A stretch of DNA of 11,105 bases from Bacillota bacterium. Lineage in GTDB: Bacteria > Bacillota_E > Sulfobacillia > Sulfobacillales > Sulfobacillaceae. Below the pieces are notes generated by a model. The model was not told the DNA's origin. It saw only the letters and a program-made list of their open reading frames with translations, and ran no database searches. Positions 1-6,864 of this stretch are shown here, piece after piece; within the stretch, counting starts at the first letter, position 1, and every line of letters begins with the position of its first letter. The stretch is from NCBI GenBank assembly GCA_021802375.1, contig JAKAAL010000069.1, forward strand, positions 1 through 11,105, given 5' to 3'. A program made the translations under genes and the position numbers.

Positions 1-250
1 GGGGGACATGGACTCCCATGAGACCTGTGGTCACTTGCTCCAAAGTGAGATGAAGTGATGTCCCCACCGACAAGCCAGGGAAAAACTGGTCGTGATAGGG
101 GTTGAGACCGTATGCAGGGACGCCATTTAGTGAAAGCAGAGTTTCTCCAGACACCGTGGCGTGGAAAACGGCATCATCCCAGGGAATGGTCGTTTGTGTA
201 GATAAGGTGCGTAGCGACGCCGTGCCGCAGAAGAGGAAGGACTGTTTCAA
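1..250 (-). CDS. GH38 alpha-mannosidase N-terminal fragment, partial and inverted relative to the catalytic part
   Basis: The minus strand is open from 253 to the window edge. From a possible TTG at 250-248 it reads into ...IPWDDAVFHATVSGETLL, then SLNGVPAYGLNPYHDQF, then LTLEQVTTGLMGVHVP. These match the style of the N-terminal beta-rich domain of long (~1000 residue) GH38 mannosidases, which has a vNGxPxxGlnpyHd turn and an E..TTGlmG strand. That domain normally precedes, on the same strand, the catalytic domain found here on the + strand from 215. The piece leaves the window at its 3' side. There is no ATG. The TTG has AGAGG about 9 bases upstream, but that stretch also encodes the + strand protein, so this may be chance. 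Domain recognition is fairly sure. Whether this is a displaced piece of the neighbour, the start of a second divergent paralogue, or an assembly join cannot be decided here. Confidence 0.7.
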   Translation of the reverse strand, partial: MKQSFLFCGTASLRTLSTQTTIPWDDAVFHATVSGETLLSLNGVPAYGLNPYHDQFFPGLSVGTSLHLTLEQVTTGLMGVHVP

Positions 251-253
251 GCA
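212..253. other. Probable inversion or rearrangement junction inside a GH38 gene
   Basis: The + strand catalytic frame is open only back to the TAG at 212-214, reading RRRAAEEEGLFQALASLPIRG. The minus strand N-terminal frame is open up to the TAA at 256-254. The two coding directions therefore meet head to head within about 40 bases. In intact long GH38 proteins these segments lie in one direction with roughly 100 or more residues between them, and that linking part is absent here. Seen: the two opposed frames. Inferred: a breakpoint in this interval. Confidence 0.55.
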
Positions 254-262
254 TTAGCCTCT

Positions 263-2752
263 TTGCCGATTAGGGGCCTCCACAACGTTTCGGCAGTGAC
301 CCGACGTCAACTTTTAGAAGCCTTATCCGCCGCGCTGACTCAGATTTATGACGATTTAGGTCAAAAGGCTCCCCGGGGAAGTGGCGAGTTACTCATGATG
401 GGTCATGCCCACATCGACCTCGCTTGGCTCTGGCCCATGGGCGAAACGCGTCGCAAAGTACTACGGACCGCCGCGAGCCAAGCGCAGCTCCTGTCCCGCT
501 ATCCGGATTGGCGCTATGGCATGTCCTCCCCGGAAATGTGGCAGATCATTGAAGATTCGCCGGCGTTATGGCAAACCTGGCAACAACTTGCTGAAACCGG
601 TCGGGTCGAACCTTTGGGTGCCTTTTGGGTCGAGTCGGATGCCCAACTCGTGGGAGGCGAATCGGTGTTGCGACACCTCTTGTATGGACTACGCTATTTT
701 ATCAAGACCGTGGGAAAACGCCCCACTACCGCCTTTTTACCGGATACTTTCGGGTTTGCCAGCGGGTTACCCACCCTACTCCACGCCGCCGGCATCCGAC
801 TATTTTTGACCACCAAGATAAACTGGAATGACGCCAACTCCTTCCCGTATAAGAACTTTCTGTGGATGGGTCCCGATGGATCGGTCGTTGAAGCGATGTT
901 GTTTGGAAATTCACCGGACGGATATAACGGTAAGGCCAGTATCCGCGATCTGAAACTGGCATGGGAGCGCTTCCGTGATGGGGGAGGCCAGAACCGGGTA
1001 CTGTATGCCTTCGGTCACGGGGATGGCGGGGGAGGACCGGATGAAAGCATGTTGGAGCGCATCCGCCGTTATCAAAGGCTTCCACTTTTACCCCATTTAA
1101 TTGACGCATCACTCGATCAATTGGAGGCATCGGACGATAACCGCGCTATGTTACCCATCTATCGAGGCGATTTATATCTAGAATATCATCGTGGCGTCTT
1201 TACGAGTCAAAGTAAGGTCAAATCAGCCAACCGAGCCATCGAACGCCTATTGGTGGCTACCGAAGCCTGGGCTCTTTTAGCTGGCCTTCCCGTCTCTCTA
1301 CATGAACCCTGGCAAAGATTTTTGCGCAATCATTTCCACGATATCTTACCCGGTTCCTCGATCCATCAAGTATATGAGGACTTCGGCCAAGACATGGAAT
1401 GGATCCGAAACCAGTTAGAGCCCCGGCGGCGGGCAGCGGTCGACACCTTGGTGCCACCCCAGGGGCCCCATCAGACTCTCATTGTGGGACACCCCAGTCG
1501 TTTTCATCGTCCGTCGGGGATGCTGGTCATGCCGCGGGCGCAGTCCTTTCAAGTGTTCTGGGAAGGGGCCTGGCACGATGCCATGCCGGCTGGGGACGGT
1601 CAATTTGCCGTCCCGTTACCGACCCTTCCCGCGCTATCGGTCACCTCCTGGCCTCTTCGAGAAATGACCGCGCCCGTCCAATCATTCGCTCCCATCACGG
1701 GTCTATCCCACTACCACTGGAGCTGTGGGGCCCTGGTTATAGATGTTATGCCAGACGGGATACGTTCCCTTACCCATCAGGGTCGGCCCCTATTAGACTC
1801 CCTCGCGGGGCTAACCGCGTTCTACCAGCACCCCACCCAGTTCGATGCTTGGGAATTGGTGCCTGCCGAAGAGCGGGGAGTCGTTCCCTTGACCAGCGAT
1901 CCCATCCGGCTCGACTGGGAAGACGAACACTGGGCGCACCTGACCCTCACGCACCACGTCGGAGCCACGACGATCGTGGAGCACTTAGTCCTCAATGGTC
2001 CCGAGCAACGCATCGAACTTAGCTTTTCGATGGTCGTCGGCGATCGGCATCTCGTCATTCAATACCGGGTCCCTACGACGCTAGTGAGCCAGTTTGTCAC
2101 CCGAGAAACGCTATGGGGTGCCGACACGCTTCCCACCGTCCCCTCGGGACCGGTCGATGCGGCGCGGTTCGAGTGGGTGGCCCATCGCTTTATTGACCTG
2201 GCCGAGCCTCATCATGGCCTGGCCTTAGTCAACGATGGCCGGTATGGCCACTCTATCGACAATGGTGTCATGACGGTGACCCTAGTGACCACACCGCTGT
2301 TCCCGGATCCGATTGCAGACCAAGAGCCATCGCCGGTCCGCTTGGCTTTGATGCCGCATCGCGGTTCCTGGTTTGACGACGACGTCATGGCGCGTGCCCA
2401 TGCCTTTACGGAAACTCCCTGGGTAGACGTGCAACTTACCGATCGGGATGTCCCTGCCGTTCATGCAGCCCTAACGGGGCTTCCGGCCAACATCGCCTTA
2501 TTATCCATGAAGTCAGCCGAAGACGGCTCGGGGGACTGGATTTATCATCTCGGCGAAATGTCGGGCGATCGCGCGGAATTTGTGGTGAAATGGCCGATCC
2601 CCGTTGGCCAAGTCTTCCGCACCGATTTAGTAGAAGAAACCGCCCAGGAGAGACTCTCCCTGGACCAGGGAACGACACGCATGGTGATGACGGCCTATCA
2701 ACTGCTGGTGATTCGGATTAGTCGGCTTCAACCAGAAGGAGCTGGACTATGA
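263..2752 (+). CDS. Alpha-mannosidase, glycoside hydrolase family 38 (lacks its N-terminal domain)
   Basis: Retaining, metal-dependent exo-alpha-mannosidase, probably cytoplasmic since no signal peptide is seen. It would release mannose from alpha-mannosides imported by the adjacent transporter. Residues counted from the TTG at 263: GHAHIDLAWLW (44-57) gives metal ligands H50 and D52; FLPDTFGFA (158-166) gives nucleophile D161; GHGDGGGGPD (251-260) and LYLEYHRGVFTSQ (304-316) are family signatures; NHFHDILPGSS (356-366) gives H359 and D360. About 400 residues of beta-sandwich C-terminus follow. At 829 residues it is about 200 shorter than the long GH38 type. The TTG has no ribosome site, and the frame is open back to 215 with family-like sequence (EEEGLFQALASLPIRG), so the true 5' end is missing. 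The missing domain appears on the other strand at 1-250. All visible active-site residues are intact, but expression or folding may be lost. It overlaps the transporter by ATGA. Confidence 0.88.
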   Translation: MPIRGLHNVSAVTRRQLLEALSAALTQIYDDLGQKAPRGSGELLMMGHAHIDLAWLWPMGETRRKVLRTAASQAQLLSRYPDWRYGMSSPEMWQIIEDSPALWQTWQQLAETGRVEPLGAFWVESDAQLVGGESVLRHLLYGLRYFIKTVGKRPTTAFLPDTFGFASGLPTLLHAAGIRLFLTTKINWNDANSFPYKNFLWMGPDGSVVEAMLFGNSPDGYNGKASIRDLKLAWERFRDGGGQNRVLYAFGHGDGGGGPDESMLERIRRYQRLPLLPHLIDASLDQLEASDDNRAMLPIYRGDLYLEYHRGVFTSQSKVKSANRAIERLLVATEAWALLAGLPVSLHEPWQRFLRNHFHDILPGSSIHQVYEDFGQDMEWIRNQLEPRRRAAVDTLVPPQGPHQTLIVGHPSRFHRPSGMLVMPRAQSFQVFWEGAWHDAMPAGDGQFAVPLPTLPALSVTSWPLREMTAPVQSFAPITGLSHYHWSCGALVIDVMPDGIRSLTHQGRPLLDSLAGLTAFYQHPTQFDAWELVPAEERGVVPLTSDPIRLDWEDEHWAHLTLTHHVGATTIVEHLVLNGPEQRIELSFSMVVGDRHLVIQYRVPTTLVSQFVTRETLWGADTLPTVPSGPVDAARFEWVAHRFIDLAEPHHGLALVNDGRYGHSIDNGVMTVTLVTTPLFPDPIADQEPSPVRLALMPHRGSWFDDDVMARAHAFTETPWVDVQLTDRDVPAVHAALTGLPANIALLSMKSAEDGSGDWIYHLGEMSGDRAEFVVKWPIPVGQVFRTDLVEETAQERLSLDQGTTRMVMTAYQLLVIRISRLQPEGAGL

Positions 2753-3984
2753 CGTATCAAGGGACAGAGAATCCGGCCAACCGATTTACTTATGCCTCGT
2801 CGGCGGTGTTGGGTTTAGGCATGTTCGGCATCTCCATCGCTGCGGGCATCTACAATAGTTACGTGCCCCTTTTCATTCGCCACTATGTCCCGAGCGTCGC
2901 CCTCATTGGGCTTATCGTGTCGATCCGCACCCTGATGGGGGTCGTCCTGAATATGTACTTTTCGGCTCGATCTGACCGCACCGCGACGAGATTTGGCCGC
3001 CGTCTTCCCTATATTCTTATCGGCATGCCCATTACCGGCCTGCTCTTCATCGCTTTCCCTTGGGAGATCGGGGCAGGCTTCCTCATTACCATCGACATCA
3101 TTTACGCCGTCGCTTCCAATACGTTCTATGCTCCCACCATCGCGCTAATGCCGGACGTGACACCCGTGGCCAAGCGTAGCCAAGCCAGCGGCATTATTAA
3201 CGGCTTAGCAGGCTTCGCGGCGCTTTTGGCGTTTTTTGTGGGACCTTTTCTCTTCCACATAGGTCGGCAAGTCCCTTTTCTGGTCGTAGGCGTCCTATTC
3301 TTCATCATTCCGGTGGTGATGTATTGGCGCATTCGTGAACCCAAAGCGCCCGGGGTCACCCGCGACGGCGTAGGCCTCCAACATCTTTGGCACGCCGCCC
3401 AACATATCGTGGCACGTCCGGATAAGACGGCCTTCTGGCTCTTAATTGCCGTCTTCTTTTGGTCCGGCGGGGAAAGTTCGGTCGAAACCTTTTTTGTCAC
3501 ATACGGGGTGTATCACCTGCACCTCGCATCATCCGTGGCCGTGATCACCATCGGTCTATTTGCCCTGGCCTATTTAATTTTCGCAGTGCCAAGCGGGTTT
3601 CTTGCGGGACGGATCACCCGGCGGGGCGTCATCTTAGTCGGCGCCCTGGGGTTAAGTCTGGCATTTCTCGCGATTAGCTTTTTCGTCGACGTATGGTCGC
3701 TACGTATTTTAGCGCTGATCGGCGGTTTCTTTTGGGCCTTTGTCAACATTAATGGATATCCTTGGTTCTCGACCCTCGCGACTCCTGCCGATGTCGGCGC
3801 CTTTACCGGCCTGTGGCTCATGGCGGCGGGACTGGGTAATTTCATTTGCCAGCCGGCAATCGGCTTTCTCATGGACCGTCTAGGCTATTCCTGGCTATTT
3901 TACGGTTCAGGATTTGCGGTGCTCTTGGGATTTTTGGCGGTGCTTTGTACTCGACGTGACCGGTCTCCAGTCACCCCCGCATAA
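2749..3984 (+). CDS. MFS sugar transporter, SUT/SLC45- or GPH-like
   Basis: Membrane protein of 411 residues with about 12 hydrophobic helices in two halves separated by a basic loop near residues 190-225. The loop between helices 2 and 3 reads YFSARSDRTATRFGRRLPYI (about 69-88), the DRxxxRxGRRxPy signature shared by sucrose/SLC45-type and GPH-type sugar symporters. ALMPDVTP(V)AKRSQASG (about 131-147) is the matching cytoplasmic loop 4-5 motif. The start is ATG 2749, with AAGGAG at 2736-2741 seven bases upstream. It overlaps the mannosidase stop by four bases, so translation is probably coupled. The likely cargo is a mannoside or related glycoside that the mannosidase would cut inside the cell; this is inferred from context only. 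Transport mode is probably proton- or cation-coupled. Confidence 0.85.
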   Translation: MTYQGTENPANRFTYASSAVLGLGMFGISIAAGIYNSYVPLFIRHYVPSVALIGLIVSIRTLMGVVLNMYFSARSDRTATRFGRRLPYILIGMPITGLLFIAFPWEIGAGFLITIDIIYAVASNTFYAPTIALMPDVTPVAKRSQASGIINGLAGFAALLAFFVGPFLFHIGRQVPFLVVGVLFFIIPVVMYWRIREPKAPGVTRDGVGLQHLWHAAQHIVARPDKTAFWLLIAVFFWSGGESSVETFFVTYGVYHLHLASSVAVITIGLFALAYLIFAVPSGFLAGRITRRGVILVGALGLSLAFLAISFFVDVWSLRILALIGGFFWAFVNINGYPWFSTLATPADVGAFTGLWLMAAGLGNFICQPAIGFLMDRLGYSWLFYGSGFAVLLGFLAVLCTRRDRSPVTPA

Positions 3985-4035
3985 CGGATTGCGCCAACAC
4001 CAGGTCCTCTTGCAGTAAGACGGGGAGATGGTCGC

Positions 4036-4092
4036 GTCCCTTGGGGGGCCCCCATGCAACCCCAAGGACGAACGAACCCCTCATTGGGGTTC
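4036..4092. terminator. Two hairpins between convergent genes, possible bidirectional terminator
   Basis: CCTTGGGG (4039-4046) pairs with CCCCAAGG (4060-4067), and the stem can be extended outwards through CGT/ACG with one bulged C. A second hairpin, GAACCCC (4074-4080) with GGGGTTC (4086-4092), has a 5-base loop. They lie after the transporter stop (3984, + strand) and 19 bases past the PilZ gene stop (4111, minus strand). Neither is followed by a clear T tract on either strand, so the terminator call rests on position and stem strength. Confidence 0.4.
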
Positions 4093-4110
4093 CCTTCACC
4101 ATGAGACTAT

Positions 4111-4575
4111 CTATAACACATCCGACACAACGGGTTCCCGGCCTTGTCTCCACCGAGCACTATCCTGATACACATGCAAAGGATGTGCCAGACGTTCCCG
4201 CTGCGCCAAGTTGTATCCAAACCATAGCCATTTTAGGAAAGGTTTCGCTTCTTCATCCACAAACTTGCAGCCATAGAGCTTCTGATGAGTTGCGGTAGAG
4301 GAGGATTTCCACACGATCTCGGCCGGTAGGTGGAGCGGCGGATTCGTGGTCTCTATCTTTATCAGGATGACATAGTCGCGACGCACCGGAAAGTCAAGGG
4401 ATGTTACAAAACAGGCGCCACCGAGACCAATATTGATAATGGACATATCGCTACAATGCTCGACGGATCTGCCTCCAACCGCGTCTAGATAAATGGTTCC
4501 TCTAATGGGCTCATGAACCAGGGCAATGCGCCCGTATTGCCGCCTCGAGGATGCGCTTACCGCATTCGTTGCCAT
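4111..4575 (-). CDS. PilZ-domain protein, putative c-di-GMP effector
   Basis: Small protein of 154 residues, mostly a single PilZ-like beta-barrel. The N-terminal arginine motif is RQYGR (12-16, RxxxR). The second motif is NIGLGGACF (48-56), fitting (D/N)xSxxG except that Gly50 replaces the Ser. The barrel continues through D67-Y-V-I-L-I-K-I and AEIVWKSSSTATHQKLYGCKFVD (about 85-107). PilZ domains bind cyclic di-GMP and pass the signal to motility, polysaccharide synthesis or transcription partners; the partner here is unknown. Start ATG at 4575 with AAAGGGG about 9 bases upstream on the minus strand. It is transcribed towards the transporter and divergently from the regulator at 4779. The C-terminal ~45 residues are not recognised. 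The Ser-to-Gly change is tolerable in some PilZ proteins, so binding is plausible but unproven. Confidence 0.75.
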   Translation of the reverse strand: MATNAVSASSRRQYGRIALVHEPIRGTIYLDAVGGRSVEHCSDMSIINIGLGGACFVTSLDFPVRRDYVILIKIETTNPPLHLPAEIVWKSSSTATHQKLYGCKFVDEEAKPFLKWLWFGYNLAQRERLAHPLHVYQDSARWRQGREPVVSDVL

Positions 4576-4643
4576 ACTGTTTGACCCCTTTACGAAATAA
4601 CGTCGGGAGCCTACGAACTGAGTGATCCAAGGTTCCCAGCGGG

Positions 4644-4733
4644 TATAGTCATTGTTGCTTCAATGCAATAGTCTCTATTTATGGGAAGTATAGTCCTCTT
4701 AGTGCTACACTAGCGCTACATCCAACATCCATC
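4644..4733. promoter_or_regulatory. Cluster of direct repeats in the divergent control region (candidate SARP-type operator)
   Basis: This lies in the 203-base gap between the PilZ gene and the regulator. TAGTGCTACA (4700-4709) and TAGCGCTACA (4711-4720) repeat in direct orientation with an 11-bp period and one mismatch. ACATCCA is repeated in tandem at 4718-4724 and 4725-4731. ATAGTC occurs at 4645, 4668 and 4690, spaced 23 and 22 bp, two of the copies as TATAGTC. SARP and OmpR-like winged helices bind direct repeats on one DNA face, commonly with an 11-bp period, so autoregulation by the protein at 4779 is a reasonable guess. No convincing -35/-10 pair was found. Confidence 0.45.
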
Positions 4734-4778
4734 AAAAGGATAAGGCAACACGATAAATCATGAGGTAGGGAGGCCAGG

Positions 4779-6239
4779 ATGCCTTTCATCCCCTTGGGAC
4801 AAGACTCTCTATTTTTCGAATATCATGCCGCAGATACACCGAGTAAGGAAGTCCCCCTAATCCTAATCCACGGAAATGCGATGGATCACGATGTTTTTCA
4901 CGCCATCATCCCGGAACTGACCAAGTCTTTTGAGGTTTACACCTATGATTTACGGGGATTCGGTCAAAGCCCCTTGGCCAGTAAACCGCTGACATGGGCT
5001 ACCTACTGCGAGGACTTACTGCACCTGATTCGATCCTTAGGATTACCCCGTTTTCATCTGGCGGGTTTAGGTTTTGGCGGCATCCTCGGCATGAAGTTTG
5101 CCCTATTGTACCCCAACCTGGTCGAGACGCTCGTCCTCATGTCCTTTCCATTTTATCCCGGACATCTTCTAGACAGCGTCAATCAACATCGAAACGGGAT
5201 CACCAAAGGTGGTACGATCGTCGTGCGAGATTTTATTCAAGATTTGATGACGACGCTACCTCAAAATCATCCCGATCGGGCTCATATCGGTCAGGGAAGC
5301 TTTTCCATATCTACTTATGTGCGGTTGATGGAAATGAGCCATTCCCCGGGACTATTAGCAGATCTGAGCCGGGTCACGACGCCGACCCTACTCATTTCTG
5401 GCGAACGAGACGTAGTTTATCCTCCATACTTATCGGCTCTTGCCGCATTCTATTTACCGGATTACAAGTTTTTTACGGTCCCCGGAGCGGCTTACTTCGT
5501 GGTGCTGGATCAGCCAAATCTTACGGCCGTGTTTATGACGCGCTTCATATTAAAAGCTACCACACCTTTTCCCGTGCCAGACGCGTTTATTCAGAGCTTT
5601 TACAACACAATGAGATCGCAAATCCCGACGGCTCTGGAGCTCGGACAGCGAAAAATCAGTGCGGTGGGCGAGCTAAGAGTGGAGCTCATTGGGGGATTTC
5701 ACGTGACCGTGAATGGAGAGGAAATCTTCCACGGATGGAACCAACGATCGGCAAAAAAGCTTTTTGTCTACCTAGTTTTTCACCAAACTGCGACCCGGGA
5801 GCAAATCTGTGACGACCTATGGCCCGAGATCCCCTATGCTAAGAGTCGACGCGCGCTTCGGGTGTATTTATCCCACTTGAGAACCGTTCTGCGTTCAGTA
5901 GATGGCAGGGAATTCCTCGTCACCGACCATGAACACGTGAGTTTGCAAGGAGTGATTCATTGTGATGTGCTCAATCTCTTTAACCTGGTATCCCATGCCG
6001 TGCAGGAGTCAGACGCGACCAGAAAATTGTTAATGGTTAAAACCGTCCTCCACACCCTCGCGAGCGATGCACCTATCTCCGTGTACGAGGATTGGTTTTT
6101 AGACCTACGAGCGGAGACCGAGCGTCACCTAGCAAACCTCGTGGACTGGGTATGCACCTACCTGACAGAGCAAGACCACGCCGCCGAAGCGCGGCACTAT
6201 AAAGCCCTATGGAACCACATCTATGGAATGGACGAATGA
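4779..6239 (+). CDS. Pseudoenzyme alpha/beta-hydrolase fused to SARP-type winged-helix regulator
   Basis: Residues 1-260 form an alpha/beta-hydrolase fold: strand then HGN (31-33, oxyanion region), YDLRGFGQS (56-64), nucleophile elbow LAGLGFGG (94-101), acid loop SGERD (207-211), and PGAAYFVVLDQP (235-246). The usual GxSxG nucleophile is Gly98 and the usual catalytic His is Tyr239; only Asp211 remains, so classical hydrolysis is unlikely. Residues about 298-373 (VELIGGFHVTVNGEEI, then KLFVYLVFHQTATREQICDDLWPE and SRRALRVYLSHLRTVLR) match the winged helix of SARP/AfsR-type activators. Residues 390-486 resemble a shortened BTAD-like helical region. Inferred role: a small hydrophobic or ester-like ligand binds the dead pocket and controls DNA binding. 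Start ATG 4779 with GGGAGG at 4768-4773. Targets may be its own promoter and neighbouring transport or acyl-CoA genes. Confidence 0.82.
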   Translation: MPFIPLGQDSLFFEYHAADTPSKEVPLILIHGNAMDHDVFHAIIPELTKSFEVYTYDLRGFGQSPLASKPLTWATYCEDLLHLIRSLGLPRFHLAGLGFGGILGMKFALLYPNLVETLVLMSFPFYPGHLLDSVNQHRNGITKGGTIVVRDFIQDLMTTLPQNHPDRAHIGQGSFSISTYVRLMEMSHSPGLLADLSRVTTPTLLISGERDVVYPPYLSALAAFYLPDYKFFTVPGAAYFVVLDQPNLTAVFMTRFILKATTPFPVPDAFIQSFYNTMRSQIPTALELGQRKISAVGELRVELIGGFHVTVNGEEIFHGWNQRSAKKLFVYLVFHQTATREQICDDLWPEIPYAKSRRALRVYLSHLRTVLRSVDGREFLVTDHEHVSLQGVIHCDVLNLFNLVSHAVQESDATRKLLMVKTVLHTLASDAPISVYEDWFLDLRAETERHLANLVDWVCTYLTEQDHAAEARHYKALWNHIYGMDE

Positions 6240-6263
6240 TGGCATTCACACAAGCCGTTCTCA

Positions 6264-6327
6264 GGCAACATCTTTACGTAGCCCCATTCGCTTGCCCTGG
6301 CTCCTGCCGTACGTCCCGGATGTTGCC
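6264..6327. repeat. Nested inverted repeat in a gene-free stretch
   Basis: GGCAACATC (6264-6272) is the exact reverse complement of GATGTTGCC (6319-6327). Inside it, ACGTA (6276-6280) pairs with TACGT (6310-6314), leaving a 29-base loop. It begins 25 bases after the regulator stop codon. It could be a long terminator stem or another structured element. There is no T tract. The rest of 6240-6425 shows no convincing gene; a short palindrome TTTACTTAAGGTAAA lies at 6360-6374. Confidence 0.35.
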
Positions 6328-6425
6328 GTTAAGCCGAGGACCAGGCCGTGTCACGGATTTTTACTTAAGGTAAATAGCCTCCCCGCCCGAGCGGCCACCC
6401 CTCGGCCATTTAGGAGCCGTGGTCG

Positions 6426-6740
6426 TTATAGAATGGTGACCATTCCGTGAACCCGCTTAATGTTTCGGTACTCGTCCGCGAGGTTCTTTCTGATACCCGG
6501 TCCAAGACTAATCCGAGAGACATCGATCAGACTGTCGTAGATAATCTTATCCGCAAAAGGGTGTGAACAGTTTCCTTAAATATTGTTTATCTCCAACTAG
6601 AGTATCAGTTGAGCACCCAGCCCTTGCGATCCTACGCTGGCTGGGATCTCCCGCATCTTCGACCATCTTTTCGGCAATCTTCAAAGTCACGGGGTTTTTT
6701 AGGTCAGGACAATTTTCCTGGATGGCACGGCATTCTTTTA
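6426..6740 (-). pseudogene. Small HTH-like gene disrupted by the IS (main 3' part), also frameshifted
   Basis: Reading leftwards from the IS edge, the minus strand gives ECRAIQENCPDLKNPVTLKI, EKMVEDAGDPSQRRIARAG, STDTLVGDKQYLRKLFTPF. Dropping one base from the TTTT run at 6558-6555 continues it as ADKIIYDSLIDVSRISLGPG, IRKNLADEYRNIKRVHGMV, ending at TAA 6428-6426. Without that correction it stops five bases after the run, at TAA 6549-6547. The first codons lie beyond the IS at 8414-8399; the joined product would be about 107 residues, charged and helical. SQRRIARAGCSTDTL resembles a helix-turn-helix. I do not recognise the family. Two independent lesions (IS and frameshift) point to decay, although the frameshift could be a sequencing slip. 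A regulator of the divergent acyl-CoA ligase is a plausible but unproven former role. Confidence 0.65.
6735..6740. repeat. Left target-site duplication CTTTTA
   Basis: CTTTTA directly abuts the left IS end and is matched exactly by CTTTTA at 8399-8404 abutting the right end. One copy must be removed to restore the reading frame of the interrupted minus-strand gene, which supports the assignment independently. Confidence 0.85.
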
Positions 6741-6758
6741 CTTGACTTTCGCACCGCG
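6741..6758 (+). repeat. Left terminal inverted repeat of the IS
   Basis: CTTGACTTTCGCACCGCG. It matches the reverse complement of 8381-8398 at 16 of 18 positions. Confidence 0.88.
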
Positions 6759-6793
6759 AATTCACCACAAGGTTTTACCAATAAAAAACGCTG

Positions 6794-6826
6794 AAACCCG
6801 CATGAACACTGGGTTTTTGGTATAAT
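6794..6826 (+). promoter_or_regulatory. Transposase promoter with overlapping hairpin
   Basis: TATAAT at 6821-6826 is preceded by TG one base before it (TGGTATAAT), an extended -10 promoter, with no good -35 at 17 bp. Just upstream, AAACCC (6794-6799) can pair with GGGTTT (6811-6816) across an 11-base loop, followed by two more Ts. This is a terminator-like hairpin facing the transposase. Such structures in IS elements limit read-through from outside promoters; that role is inferred here. Confidence 0.6.
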
Positions 6827-6864
6827 TAGGTGCCAGCCAAATCTACCAAAGATGGAGTGTTATC

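Noticed and set aside
1399..2022. 207-codon alternate + frame inside the mannosidase
   Set aside because: Arg/Ser/His/Pro-rich shadow in GC-rich coding DNA; the mannosidase frame is continuous throughout.
4041..4298. 85-codon + frame opposite the PilZ gene
   Set aside because: It begins inside the hairpin region, lacks a ribosome site and is antisense to the better-supported PilZ frame.
6223..6450. 75-codon + strand frame overlapping the end of the regulator
   Set aside because: Low-complexity Arg/Pro/Ser composition, no ribosome site, and it overlaps the regulator's stop and the inverted repeat; no recognisable domain.
6547..6768. Open frame of 73 codons on the minus strand starting with GTG at 6768
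   Set aside because: Its first ~10 codons are read from the IS left end, so the start is an accident of the insertion. The true start is ATG 8414 beyond the IS.
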